Shown one piece after another: positions 13,031-24,661 of a DNA stretch of 64,000 nucleotides (position 1 is its first letter; each line of letters begins with the position of its first letter). Location of the stretch: positions 7,526,001 through 7,590,000 of the forward strand of contig JAWHQI010000005.1 in assembly GCA_033032865.1 (NCBI GenBank), given 5' to 3'. The notes under the pieces are model-generated. The model did no database searches. It had not been told where the DNA came from and saw nothing but the letters and a program-made list of their open reading frames with translations. This DNA comes from Dactylorhiza incarnata (Eukaryota > Streptophyta > Magnoliopsida > Asparagales > Orchidaceae). The position numbers and the translations under genes are program-made.

Positions 13031-13726
13031 AAATATCCAATTGGCTGGGGAAGAGCACTCGCCTACGGAGGGCCCTCTCGTCCTCCACCACTACTTCCTT
13101 CCCTGCTCACTTTCCTGGTGCTTCCTCGTCCAAGGATTGCGAGGCGAGTACTGGGGCTGCAGGGGTCGAGCACTCGCTCGGCGGCGTGAGGGTGAGGTGT
13201 AGGGTATGCAGAATCGACTTCCTGAATTAGTGAAAATCACTCTTCTTGATGTACTCGCCAGATGGGGGTGAGTTGTCTGGGTCAGCCCCTTGCCCTTCGC
13301 TTTCGTCCTTGAGACATACTCAAAATTTTATGAATAAGCTACGGTCCACGCTCACCGCACCAAAAATATTAAACCCAAAAACCATGGTTTAAGAGGAGTT
13401 CGGACAAGTGTATCTTGCTTTTACTTTTGCTGAGTTAGAACACTGGGTCAGGCACTCAGAGCAAAGAAACTCGCTCTTGAAAGATTAAAATTAGAAACAG
13501 ACCCCACGAGCTACAGCAAGGATGCCCCGCCACTAACCCTAGAGATCAATGAGAGCTTCCCTCCTAAGCCAATGCTGAGTTGGGCACCCTGGAGGTCACT
13601 GGAGAGCACGAGACTGTCAACCCATAAACCTTGGCAAATAGAGTGTTGGAGCTCTCCCAACTAAAAACATCATAAGGAGAGAGAAGGCCAAAAGATTCGT
13701 CCTCACCAAAGGTGCCCTTGGGGGTC

Positions 13727-13734
13727 TATTTATA
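13727..13734 (-). promoter_or_regulatory. TATA box of the element B LTR
   Basis: TATAAATA on the minus strand, followed by GACCCCC. The same TATAAATAGGACCCC style is seen in the G LTR. Confidence 0.65.
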
Positions 13735-14020
13735 GTTTTTGAAAACGATTTGCGGATAGTTGAATCCCGCCTTTTGGTTTTACTAAACACAAACCAAATT
13801 GGTCTGCCAACAGTAAAATCCTGATGTTTGGAAAGGCTAATTGCATGCCATAATGGGATTTCCCAGAAAATTGGGGGACCCCATAGGGGAGAGTCCACGC
13901 CACTTGAGGTGTACTCGCCTAGGGGTGGGAAGTCCCGATGTGACTGGGTGCTCATCGCACGCTCCTAACCAGGGACTTGCACTTGCTACCGAGCTTGCAC
14001 TCGCATATTCGGCTAGAAGT

Positions 14021-14170
14021 CTAGCCGATCGGCTAGAGGTCTAGTCGAATGGCTAGAGGTGTGTCAAGAGAATTTTGGTTGGACGTCTAGCCGATCGGCT
14101 AGAGGTCTAGTTGAACGACTAGAGACGATTTGATTCCCTTATCGGTTGGAAATCTGGCCGATTGGCTAGA
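14021..14170. repeat. CTAGCCGATCGGCTAG palindrome array
   Basis: Perfect 16-bp palindromes CTAGCCGATCGGCTAG lie at 14021-14036 and 14087-14102. Degenerate copies (CTAGTCGAATGGCTAG, CTAGTTGAACGACTAG, GGCCGATTGGCTAG) lie between and after them, always followed by AGG or AGA. This is U3 of element B, upstream of its TATA. Confidence 0.85.
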
Positions 14171-14288
14171 GGCGACTCGACTCTCCTGATCTTAATGCCT
14201 CGTGGTAATGATAACACTGACCGTAGGCGAATCTGGACCCTTCTACCTGCTGGCCTTGCTTGGTCCACTCGGAAACCCGGGTTGTACA

Positions 14289-15393
14289 ATCACGTAGTTC
14301 ATCTCCAATTTATATTATATAGAACTTTGGCCAATTTTTATTGATATGGTTTTTTTGTATACAAGTTAAAGTGTATCTGCCTATAAGGGTAGATTTTGAT
14401 AGATTTTGGGACCTTGTCTGAAATATGATCATAAAAATAATAGTGATTAAATCCTATTAAAATTACATGTTATCATCACATTTAGCAAGGATACCACCCA
14501 AGCACTACTCACCCTTTTGATAAGCCTCAATGAGCATTGTGAGGTTGAGCACCTTGGTTATCTGGATCTGATCGAACTTGTGCAAAACCAGAAAAATATA
14601 TTAGTTTCCTTAGTTCTCATTCTGTTTATTGTGTAGATTATAACAATGTGACATGATTTATCACTTCATTCATCTTGTGTTAACATGTAGGTTTTCTGAG
14701 ATATGGCATGTAGTAATGATTATTTGACTTGATGCTAGATCTTTTGTTGTTATACTTACACATGTCATTGTTTCATCTAACACTTCCATGCATAAGAATC
14801 AGACTCAAAACTATATTACATGTTTATCCCACGAATGTTCAAATGCACGATTACAATTCATGACACATACAATGTTTCTATGTATTAACTCCATAAATCT
14901 TGTAACATTGTATGGAAAATCTTGTGTATTTAGATTCATGTGCATTGTCCAAACCTCATAATCCTTGTGTATGGGTTTGTCAAAAATCTTATTATTTTGA
15001 TTTCACATGATTATCATTTCTGCTTCACAACTCTCTGATTTACTTTTTATGTACCCCTTGCTTTACGATTTCTTGATTATCATTATGCATGTGTACATTT
15101 TTCTACATATTTATTTCGATGCATATCTCTACACGATTTAGATTACCCCCAACCTATTTTGTTAATATGAAAGGGGGAGAGTAGGTTCATGAGATAGTCA
15201 TCTAGGGGAGATATTATGATCTAGTGCACATGGATAGGAGGAGCACATATATAGGGGGAGTCATACTGAACTTTACTCTTACACAATTATTCTTGTTAAT
15301 TTTATCTGTTCATGTTACGTTCTTATATTGTATGACACTATACCATGATTTATCTCTCATGAATGAGATTTGAGAATATTAAAAGGTGGAGTT
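14289..15393 (+). other. Non-coding 3' region of a SIRE-like copia element (B')
   Basis: No coding sequence is visible. About 90 bp at 14500-14590 match 56745-56830, the region after the pol gene of copia element D. Runs of AGGGGGAGA at 15170-15260 resemble the polypurine stretches that precede the 3' LTR in this group. The pol gene that should lie upstream is missing, cut off at element B. Confidence 0.6.
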
Positions 15394-15698
15394 TGTTGTA
15401 ACATGTGTTATGCATCTCTCAGGTTTGATGATAACAAATCTCAAGCTGTATTTTATCATCATTGTTTTGGGTATAGTGTGCAGGTTTACAGGTTTTGGGA
15501 AAAGCAATATCGGTCAGCTACCATCAGCGTTAGCGATACCGCCAGGCGCTAGCTCCTTTATATACAGAGCATGCTTATCCAGTGCAACTCCGAAAGAAAT
15601 CAACATTGCATCAACTTCGGGTTCAGGATGACTAACACCGTGCGCTACTGCTAATGCATCGTGGTACCCCAAAGTACACGTCAGCAAACTGTGTGCTC

Positions 15699-17723
15699 TG
15701 TAACACCTCCCCTGTAATGACCATATAATATGGGTCCGGTCGGGACCACACAGCATATAATCGCCACAGCTTTAGTATTAAAAGATGATATAGAATCTAC
15801 CCAGCTCAAAACTCAGAACAAACACAGCGAAAACACTAACAGAAAACACAGAAGTTGTCCACAACTACATATGAGTAACCTTGCCTTAAGGCCTTACAAA
15901 ACCGGTGTTCAAATCATCATCCAAACACTACAAAACATCCAAAAGATGAAAGCATTCATATGCTACCTCGGCATGCAAGCCGGAATAACATAATGAAACA
16001 TAAACATGCAGAAAATCGGGAGGGGGTACACTTCATGAGACTTAGGCATTTTTGTCCGGCGAGCTAGATCCAGCTTGCGATCCTTGCCCTGCATCCATTA
16101 CACAAAAAGCGGTATAACAAGGGTCAGCTTTGGCTGACCAACAACGGTGTAACAACACCCCTCCTCCTGGCCATCCAAGCGAACCCTGGGGAACCACATC
16201 ACCTTGCAAGTCAGCACTTCGTATGCAAATTAATTAAACAGCATAAACATAAAAAAAATAGGTATGAGTGTCACAAGCATCATCCACGTTTCTATGTTGA
16301 TCAAATAAAGTAAGGGGCCTACCAATCCAGCATGTATGCAAACCTGGGTTTCACCCAAGGCACCCTATGGCGTATGATTCTAACACATCATCATACATCA
16401 ATAACAATCATATGGGTACTCATCATTTTCCCCAAAGGCATCCAATCCCAAGACCAAGAACTCCTGTAGAGACCCCCCGCCCACACATGGCCCATAATGC
16501 CTTCGGGCTTGTCCATTGGCTCATATGTTTTTGCCAGAAACACCGAGCCAAACACAACCGATGTTAAGAACTCTTGCCTAGACCCCACCCACACATGACC
16601 CACAATGCCATCGGGCTTGCCCATCAGCACACACATTCTCATTAGTTGACACAGAATGGACTTGTCTTGTCGGGACACTCTCCACACATGAATTTCAGCA
16701 TTCACGGGCTAGCCAGCCGACCACAAAGACCAAGCCACACCTTCGCACACAAACAGGCATCACAAGATATTCACCACACACAATGTTTCCTGTCCTAGGC
16801 CAATGTTCGTTCTCACATAAAACATAAACGGGCATCACAATGACGTTTTCGCCGTAATCGGTTTCTTAGCAAAATTCCTAAAATGCACGTTAAGCAACAT
16901 CACCGAATCAAACTATCGGTCGCGACTTCAGCTTCACCCACAATGCCTAATCCACTAACGGAGTGGATATCTAATGCAAAATCATGTCAGGGATGAACTC
17001 AATTGACCTGATGGTTCCTCTTGAACCAAAGCGACCCGAACCCCTCTCACTTAAGAGATCTGGTGCCAAAAATGCCATAAAGGAAATGCAAAACAAGAGA
17101 TGACATGCGCGCATCCTAAAGACCGAGAGGAGAGATACTTTTACCCTTTGAGATCTCCTCCTCGCCGTGCATCGGTTGAAAAGCACGGATAGAAACGAGC
17201 GCCTTAGAACCCTCTCCGCAAAGCCGGTCTCGGATCGACGAACTGAGCTCTGAAGCTCCCACAATGGCGGATCTCGCTCTCCTTCTCCCTCCAAGATCTC
17301 CATTTCCCTTAGCCCCCCAAAACACAAATGACTTAGGAATGAAGGAAGAGAACTCCTCTGCCCTACTTAGGGCTTTCGGATGCACTAACCCCAGCCCTTA
17401 GATCAAGATCTAAAAAGATTGGATGCCCAGAAAATGCTACCTACGGATCTGGTTCCGTAAGTTACCACGCGGCGGTAGCGCTACCGCGTCGCGCTAACAT
17501 TGTGCTTAAGCTCTCACAGCGTCCTGTTGATACCCTCTCGACGACACTACGGCACACGTCGACTTAAACACCTACCGCCAGTGGTATCGCTACTGCATCG
17601 CATTAGTGCCTCAATGAATCCCTCTCTTCGACACAGCGAAGCTTCCCGTCGATAAAGCTACCGCCAGTGGTAACACCTACCACCCGACATTAACTAATAG
17701 AATTGGAAAATCGGGGTGTTACA
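15699..17723 (-). mobile_element. Solo LTR of a gypsy-type element, 2025 bp
   Basis: The ends are TGTAACACC and GGTGTTACA, and the five bases TGCTC occur on both sides (15694-15698 and 17724-17728). The minus strand starts TGTAACACCCCGATTTTCC, a common start of plant chromovirus LTRs. It contains no gag-pol, so it is most likely the product of LTR-LTR recombination. It sits inside the B' LTR. Its U3 end (17460-17690) has GCGGTAGC/GCTACCGC words like those of its copia host. Confidence 0.88.
17472..17487. repeat. Perfect 16-bp palindrome GCGGTAGCGCTACCGC
   Basis: It lies in the U3 of the solo LTR. Related pieces follow at 17570-17600 (TACCGCCAGTGGTA) and 17660-17690. Confidence 0.9.
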
Positions 17724-17769
17724 TGCTCTGCATGGGAACTTGGTGGAAGCCATACAAGGAAAATGTTGC

Positions 17770-18030
17770 TGCCGCCCACGGTAGCAACTACCGCTCTACG
17801 GTAAATCATGTTTGCAAGGAAAGTGCATCCACCTGCCTTATCTGCAGTTGGCTAGTTGTGCATGCGTCAAATCAAGCAACTATATCGCACCACGCTAGCA
17901 CTACCGCTCCACGCTAATGGATAATTACAAGTAAAGCACAGTCGCCTTCCTTACCTGGAGCCCAAACAGTTGGAGGAAAATGCGTATACAGGCACTACCA
18001 CCACGTGGTAGTACTATTGCTGGTGGTAGC
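17770..18030. repeat. GGTAGC/GCTACC word array in the B' LTR
   Basis: CACGGTAGCAACTACCGC, GCTAGCACTACCGC and ACTACCACCACGTGGTAGT are inverted pairs of the same short word, placed just before the TATA box at 18045. Confidence 0.75.
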
Positions 18031-18044
18031 TTACTTAAACGACG

Positions 18045-18052
18045 TATAAATG
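18045..18052 (+). promoter_or_regulatory. TATA box of the B' LTR
   Basis: TATAAATG in a GC-rich context directly after the word array; position in the LTR corresponds to TATAAATT at 37560 in element D. Confidence 0.6.
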
Positions 18053-18600
18053 CAATTTTCCTTCTCCATGGACACAAACGAGGAATAGGGTTTCCACGTT
18101 GTTTCTGGAGCAAGGAGCCACCGTCCAAGGAGAAGGAGGAAAGAACTTTCACCCTCTCGAGCAAGGAAGAAGATCGTTATAGAGCGTGATCGTGAATGTG
18201 AATCTGAAGACGATCGAGTGCACAAGGAATGAGAATAAAATGTGTCAACCGTTCACCGCCTCCGGAGATAATATTTGAGGGAGCAAACTTTTCTTTCTAG
18301 ATCTATTGTTTCATCTCTGTAATTCTTTTCTTCTACTTTGTCGTATCGTGTGATGAGGAGAAATCATCCAGGGAGGACAACGGATTTTGGGGAGGATTCT
18401 GTGAGAAATCGTCCAGGGAGGACGTCAAGACTAGGGAGTTCGAGCGAGGACTCAAAGACCTTCTAGTGGAGAAGGGAGAGAGCCAACCGGTCCTCGAAGG
18501 AGGGTCGGTATAGAAAACCCTAGATTATATTATTCATCGCTTTTGATCTCCGGCATCATGAAAGTTGTTTATTCTCAGAAATCACAAACACGTAAACACT

Positions 18601-19532
18601 AAAATGATCACCTGTGGGAATCGAACGAAGTGAACTTACAAGAATACAATGTCTGTCAGATAACGCATGCGGTAACCCTACCGCCTCGCACTAACTATCA
18701 GTGAGCATATTTCTACGTAAAAATTTTTGAAATCTCTTAATACCGCGTCAAAGTATTCAATCGCCCCTAAGGTTGGCCACCGATCCAAAAAACATGCCCA
18801 TCTCAGAATATATAAAAGGGACCCAAAGCTCTCATTTGGGGGACCTTGTCTTCTACGCCTGAGAGAGCTCAAGAGTCTTCCTTTGAAGATCTCCCTAAGT
18901 TCTTCTAGAGCGCTTAAAGTTTCCGTCGAGCATCTCCTTCAACGCACGAAGATCACCTCTATAGTTCGAAGATTCCTTGAAGATGGTTCGAAGATGTCCT
19001 TCGGCCTTTGAAGATGGTTCAAAGATTTACTTTGGACTTTAAAGATGGCTCGAAGATCATCTTCGGCCTTTGAAGATGGCTCAAAAATCTCCTTCGGCCT
19101 CCAAAGATCCCTTCGGTGCCTCGAAGATATCCTTCGCTCCTTGAAGGTCTCTCTGAAGACTGCTCGAAGACCGTGTCTCGCTCCGTCCTCCGAGCTCAGA
19201 GCCCCTGTTGACACATTCAACATTCCAGATTGCTTCTGAGCAGGCTCATCACAATCCCACTCCAAGAGACCTCAGTGGTCAAGAAGAATTATTGTAATGA
19301 GTGGTGGTCTGTCACTCTCGAGAGATGACTTTTGTAACACCTCAAGAAATAATGGAACTTAGCCGGCGCAAATCAAGCCTCGTGGTTTTTTATTCTTTTC
19401 GGGGTTTTTTCACGTAAAAAGATTCTTTGTCTGTCGTCGTTTCTCTCTGTGACCGATTGCGCGCTCGACTCAGTCTCGAGCTTAGACGGTTTAAGTCAAC
19501 CGGACCATAAGAGCGTCGAGCAACCCGCAACA
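18601..19532 (+). repeat. LTR-like remnant, family not recognised
   Basis: There is a GCGGTAACCCTACCGC word at about 18669, a TATATAAAA box at 18809-18817, a repeated CTTCGAAGA tract, an AATAATGG/AATAAA-like stretch near 19350, and an end CCCGCAACA at 19532. This is the order expected of an LTR, but I find no partner LTR, no clear primer site and no coding sequence. Confidence 0.4.
18962..19175 (+). repeat. Degenerate TTCGAAGAT/CTTCGGCC repeats
   Basis: Units such as GAAGATGGCTCGAAGATC and CTTCGGCCTTTGAAGATG recur about every 25-45 bp. Unlike the other word arrays this one is downstream of the TATA box. The reading frame across it is open by chance of the repeat. Confidence 0.65.
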
Positions 19533-20221
19533 CTATTATTCACATTTGTCCACATCAGGATTCATTTATCATATAATATAGAAGATGACATGTACTTTGA
19601 AAGAGTGAAAAAAAAATTCCAAATTATTTAAATTAAGTGGTACTTATTCGCCCGCCCAATCTATTTCTATGCGAGAGGAGTGCTAATTTATTCAAATTAA
19701 TTTATCAACATATAAAAAAAATATCTATGATATATTAATGTCACATTATTTGCATTATGTCCATATTTTTAATCAAATTTTGTATAATGTCTAAAGGGCG
19801 GCCTGTTGCACAGCATCCCACGCAACGATGTTCTGATAAGGGTCCCACCACAAGGGTGAAATGTAAACAAACCTTACTCTACATTTTTGCAAGAGGATGC
19901 TTCCAGGACATGAACTTATGAACTCATAGTCACACGACAACACCTTAACTGTTGGGTTAAGGCTCCCCTTCTAATGAAATTTTGTAGTGTCTAAATATAG
20001 AAAAAAGTCTAAAATTTTAATGATTTATTTGTGAAATATGTGTGCATATACCAAAATATACACATTTTTAATGGATTTTTTAATTAAAAAATTCCGCAAA
20101 ATTATGATACCATTAAGAATTGAACTCATGACCTTTTAACTCAAAATAATAAAACCATGACCTCCACGACAATCATATTTTAGTGAAAACTCAATTAATA
20201 ATTACAATATATATGCATATA
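19533..20221. other. AT-rich spacer holding one SINE
   Basis: Apart from the Au SINE at 19796-19970 I see only AT-rich sequence with no coding signal. A short tract near 20110-20150 (GAACTCATGACC) looks tRNA-derived and could be another SINE scrap. Confidence 0.5.
19796..19970 (-). mobile_element. Au-type SINE
   Basis: The minus strand begins AAGGGGAGCCTTAACCCAAC and contains TGCAAAAATGTAGAGTAAGG and ACCCTTGTGGTGGGACCC, then GTGCAACAGGCCGCCC. These are the landmarks of the plant Au SINE. Boxes A and B of its tRNA-like promoter are mutated. Imperfect target duplications of 21 and 19 bases lie at 19775-19795 and 19977-19995 (both AAATTTTGTA ... GTCTAAA). Confidence 0.85.
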
Positions 20222-21296
20222 TCTATACTACTTTAAAAAGATATATAGTGGTTAGGAAAATATGTTAACTATTTGAGACCATTCCTAGTTTGCATCCAGA
20301 CCATTCCTATCGCACCGTTCATCATCACGCGCGCCGCACATTTTCCCGCTCACAGCACTTCATTTACACGCTCTTCAATCCCTAACACCTCGCACATTTG
20401 CTATTCTTTCTATTTCAAATGGCTTTCCACCTCACGACTCCTAAACCTCCTCAAGCCTCGCGCTCCCAGTAAAGCAAGCCAGACGCTCCGGTAACCTATC
20501 TTTGTGAGGAGTTCCCACACAGAGTAGGTCAACGTCTATGGCATCAAGGCCGCTCACCTCAAAAGCTTGCTAGCCGGCCATTTCACCTGAGTTCGGCCTT
20601 CGATTTCGGAGCCCCCACGCAGCGTAGGTCGACGTCTAGGGCATTTCGGAGCCCCCATGCAGTGCAGGTCGACATCTTTGGCATCACAACTGCTAACCTC
20701 AAAAGCTTGCTCGCCGGCCATTTCCCTTCTCTGTGCGATCTCTCCCCTAATTTATGGTGTCTCCTCATCCACTTCCTCTGCCGATATTTCCTTTCTCTAC
20801 TCCAGTTGTGCTGCTTACCTGTTCTGCTCTAGAACCACAGGCATGATGCTCCATGTTGCCCCCTCAACGAATCAACTACACCTTCTTAGTAAGTTCACTT
20901 CATCTCCTCTATTTTTCATCTGCAAGCTCAAACTCTAAGCTTCATTTCATTACAAAGCTAGACTATGTACCGTGCTGTTCTCCTCTATTTTTTATAAGAG
21001 CGTGTTGTTCTCCTCTATTTTTTCTGTCTTTCAGATTGATTTTCTTCCTTCATGAATGAGGTTTTAAATATTTGTTGATTCACTTTCAGACTAACTGGCA
21101 CCTATGTTGAGTTACTTTTCTTACTGTAAAGTTGGACTTACCTAAGTGAATGCACATTAATATCATGTTGTTATCCAGTTATCTAGGTTTAGAGCATTGG
21201 TCAATTACCTGTAATTTACATCCTTTTGATCATGCTTTACCTATTTTTAATGTTCTCAATGGCTATGTTAAATGTGTTGTGAGATGCACTAATTTT

Positions 21297-22758
21297 CTGA
21301 GAAAAAAGAACAGACACGTATTAACTTGGAGTTGAGTGATTGAATTTTGTTTTGGAGTTCTTTAATTACTTTTTTGTGACTTTTCTTGTCCGCTAATTGT
21401 GTTTTCTTGAAAATTTCAGTGTGTTCTGTGTTTAGTGAGAGTGTTTTGTGTTGAAGCCTGAAGGCATAATTTTTGTTCTCAATAGTTGTCTTCAGTGTTC
21501 AATATATATTTATTTATGTGCAATATGTATGTATTGTGTTCTATTTTTTATTAGTTCGAGTGTCAACTGCCATTTTTATTTTGTGTTATTTCCATTTTTA
21601 TGTTGTACACAATTATTTTTATGGTTATTGTTATTGGGATGGAGATTAAGTTGTCTATGCCCAATGATGATCATCTCCTATTTAGATTATGCACAGCCTG
21701 ATTATTCTTTTTAAATTGTTTGTCTAGGTCTACTGAGTTAATTTTATTGCTTTAGTTCCCTTATTTGGACCTGCAATTTCTATTTCTATACCTCCGTTAA
21801 TTTGGAGTTGTGGTCATATGCTCATTTGAGCCATTTTTATTTTGTGTTATTTCCATTATTATGGTGTACACAATTATTTTTATGGTTATTGTAGGATCAA
21901 GCGCAACCAACTATCCCAAAAGCCCGGACTTATGGGAAGGGCGCTACTTTTTCTGTAAGGAAGTAGGAAAGGCGCTACGGGTTAAGTGAATGAACGTTGG
22001 ACCCAACAATCCCCCCCCCCCCCAGCGTCCAGCACGACCCGCCAGGTCAGAGGTGCTCCACATGGCTCAGAGGTGGGGCGCCACATGGCTCAGAGGTGGC
22101 TTTTCACATGGTTGCGGTCGCCTGACCCGCCGGAACCCACACAGGTAGAGAAATTTCAGGATTTAATCAGCGCCACCACGGCCTCGAACCCACAACCTAT
22201 CTCTGATACCACTTGTAGGATCAAGCGCAACCAACTATTCCAAAAGACTGGACTTATGGTAATGGTGCTACTTTTTCTTTAAGGAAGTAGGAAAGGCGCT
22301 ACGGGTCAAGTGAAGGAACGCTGGACCCAACAGTTATTGTTATTGGGATGGAGATTAAGTTGTCTACGCCCAATGATGATCATCTCTTATTTAGCTTATG
22401 TAGAACCTGATTATTCTTTTTAAATTGTTTGGCGGGTTTAGGGAGTTAATTTTATTGCTTTAGTTTCCTTATTTGGACCTGCAATTTCTATTTCTTTACC
22501 TCCGTTAATTTGGAGGTGCGGTCTTATGCTCATTTGAGTCTTTTATTAGGACTGGATGGTGAATCTTATGGCTTAATTATAATGAGACAATCTTTAAACG
22601 GAAGTATGGTTGCAGCAAAATACTATCACAAAACACAGAACACACATAAATTTAACAGAAACCACAATTAGTGGACACAAAAAAGTAATCAAAGAACTCC
22701 AAAACAAAAGTCAATCACTCAACTCCAACTCAATACCTGTCTGTTCTTTTTTCTCAGA
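21297..22758. repeat. Inverted repeat inside Helitron 1 (arms ~150 bp)
   Basis: 21297-21447 and 22615-22758 are reverse complements with a few differences (CTGAGAAAAAAGAACAGACA at one side, its complement at the other). The loop holds the TRIM. The same structure is in Helitron 2. Confidence 0.8.
21890..22332 (-). mobile_element. TRIM retrotransposon 1 (443 bp)
   Basis: Two direct repeats of 119 bp (21890-22008 and 22214-22332) start TGTAGGATC and end CCCAACA. On the minus strand the interior starts with AGTGGTATCAGAGATAGG next to the right-hand repeat, a Met-tRNA primer site, so the element points left. GTTAT flanks it on both sides (21885-21889, 22333-22337). It has no coding capacity, as is usual for TRIMs. 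A C-run lies at 22010-22023. Confidence 0.92.
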
Positions 22759-23082
22759 AAATTAGTGCAATGCGTATGTATTGTGTTCTATTTTTTATGT
22801 TCTCAGTGGCTATGTTAAATGTGGTGTAAGATGCACTATTAGTATGAAAGTGTGCTGATTTTTTTGAGATTAGCATTTAATAGTTCTCTCATCATTTTCC
22901 CCCTAAAAGATTGGAAATAATATGTTGTGTTCTCTAATCATTTTCCCCCTAAAAGATTGGAAATAATGCTTGCTGGTTATGTTTGTTCTCTTCTTGTACC
23001 TTTATGATGCTTGCTTTGTGCTAAGTACACTCTTTTCCATACCCTTACCCATTGTACTACTCCTGTCGACCGATAATTAGCG

Positions 23083-23640
23083 ATGCCAACGAGAACAGAA
23101 CAAGTTGCACGTACAACAAGAAGGCGTAAACTACGTTATCTTCACGACGTACACCGATGTGGAATTCAACAAATAGATGCAAATGGACAAAATGGATCTA
23201 CTTCCACCGGGTTGCCCCCGGAACATATCGCACAAGAGGAAGGCCACCAATATATGCATCAATTCAAGGCAGAGGCGATGCTACAAATGCCCGAAGAAGG
23301 GAACTAGCCTGATCTCAAACAACCATAGATACATCCTTTCAAGGTCAGCTAAAATCTGCCTTAACATTCATGTGGCTGCATCCTTTATATTCATACGCAA
23401 ACCTTTACATCCTTACCAATTAGGCACACATGACGCACATGACGAGCCAACCAGCCCAGCACTTAGCAGGGAATATTTAAACCACGTGATTGCAACCATG
23501 TCTACTAACAAATCTATTCAAGTGTCGTACGTATTACCTACCATTGGAGCACCTTCAAGAACTCCAGACTCAACTTCCATTCATGGGGCATTGTTAACGC
23601 CTGTTGCACCAAATATTGCAGGTTTGTCATTATTTTAACA
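23083..23640 (+). pseudogene. Helitron 1 RepHel N-terminal remnant
   Basis: The first exon-like part of a Helitron protein is recognisable only by comparison with the copy at 30104 (RRGRPPIYASIQ, NARRREL). Here frames change near 23215. No HUH Rep motif is present. RGRPP resembles an AT-hook; this is an observation, not an assigned role. Confidence 0.6.
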
Positions 23641-23722
23641 ACACTACTCAATCAACTTCTTCTATGCTTTCTAATTCCTTAGTCTTCTATGATTTCACAT
23701 GAAGTTCCCACCATGACAGAAG

Positions 23723-24661
23723 ATGGACGTGGCACTAATGCTGCCACGCCTTGATTCTTACCCACTTTACCGTCGAAGGGATGATAACAGATCAATTCCA
23801 CCTAGGGGAAATGCAGATTTGGTTGTCGATAATGGGTGGGTTGTTCCTTACAACCCATGGATCCTGCTAAAGTATGACTGTCACGTTAATATAGAAATTT
23901 GCAGTAGCATTAAGAGCATCAAATATTTATATAAATATGTATATAAGGGCCAAGATTGGGTTGCTTTCGAGGTTCGTCTTGGTCCAGACTATGATGAAGT
24001 CAATAAATACCTAGATGAGCATTGGATCTGCCCACCAGAGGCTTCATGGAAACTTTTTAAATTTCATATGTACCAAACTTATCCATTTGTCGTGCGATTA
24101 CAAATACATCTCCCAAATCAGCATGAAGTTCGATTTTGAAATAATCAGGTTGTTTATGATGTTTTAGCTAATGAACGAAATTCACGAACAATGTTAATAG
24201 AGTTCTTCAGAATATACATAGATGGACTGGAATATGTACAACATTTGTATGTTGACTTTGCCAAACACTACATGTGGCTCACACAATCTAAAAAATGGAT
24301 AAGAAGACAACGAAATCGAATTGTCGTCGGTCGACTTTACGTTGTATCACCAATTGAGGGAGAGTGCTTCTATTTACGTCTTCTACTTAACCACGTCCCA
24401 GCACCAACATCATTTGATTATCTTCGCACTATCCAAGGGTTTCATTGCGCAACTTTCAAGGAAGCAACTGAGCGCTTGGGACTTCTTGAGGAAGACAACA
24501 GCATCCGAGAATGCCTAGCGGAAGCACGGAATTTCAAAATGCCTTCAGCACTGAGACGGTTATTCGCAACTATACTGTTGTACTGTGAGCCCACAGGTGT
24601 TAGAACTATATGGGACGAAAATTCCGCAACTATGTTCGAAGATTACGGAAAATTGCACTGA
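23723..24661 (+). pseudogene. Helitron 1 RepHel middle segment
   Basis: RepHel proteins nick and unwind DNA for rolling-circle transposition. This piece is the conserved stretch between the HUH Rep domain and the Pif1-like helicase: YPLYRRRDDNRS, VVPYNPWILLKYDCHVN, SIKYLYKYVYKG, WICPPEASWKLFKFHMY, then YLRLLLNHVPAPTSFDYLR and MPSALRRLFATILLYCEP. One frame runs from 23723 to 24661 with a single TGA at 24137-24139, where CGA is likely ancestral. Both catalytic domains are missing, so it is inactive. Confidence 0.88.

Larger units (their letters stand above)
13031..14288 (-). mobile_element. Element B: Tat-like gypsy fragment (LTR plus leader)
   Basis: Read on the minus strand this is an LTR (14288 to 13366) followed by a leader whose primer-site block TTTGGTGCGGTGAGCGTGG is shared with element G (39277 onward). 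Both LTRs start TGTACAACCC and share a GGCCA(C)GTAGGCAGAAG-like stretch. The leader contains ACTCGCC/GGCGAGTA words as in G. No gag is left; the fragment stops at the broken end of element A at 13030. Confidence 0.75.
13366..14288 (-). repeat. LTR of element B
   Basis: The minus-strand LTR runs from TGTACAACCC (14288) to the primer-site block (13364). It holds a palindrome array at 14021-14170 and, downstream in transcription, a TATA box at 13734-13727. The layout palindromes, TATA, then untranslated leader matches the other LTRs of the window. Confidence 0.7.
15394..18600 (+). repeat. LTR of SIRE-like copia element B', split by a solo LTR
   Basis: It starts TGTTGTAACATG; the next ~100 bp parallel the start of the D LTR at 37161 (CTCTCAGGTTTGATGATAACA, AGTGTGCAGG). 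The pieces 15394-15698 and 17729 to about 18600 join if the inserted LTR and one TGCTC copy are removed, giving about 1.1-1.2 kb, close to D's 1084 bp. GGTAGC/GCTACC words occur on both sides of the insertion and a TATA box follows at 18045. The right end is uncertain. Confidence 0.65.

Noticed and set aside
13617..13955. 112-codon minus-strand ORF in element B
   Set aside because: It spans the LTR TATA box and U3-R border; no domain and no plausible gene structure.
20110..20150. tRNA-like GAACTCATGACC stretch
   Set aside because: Too short and too diverged for a tRNA gene or a defined second SINE.
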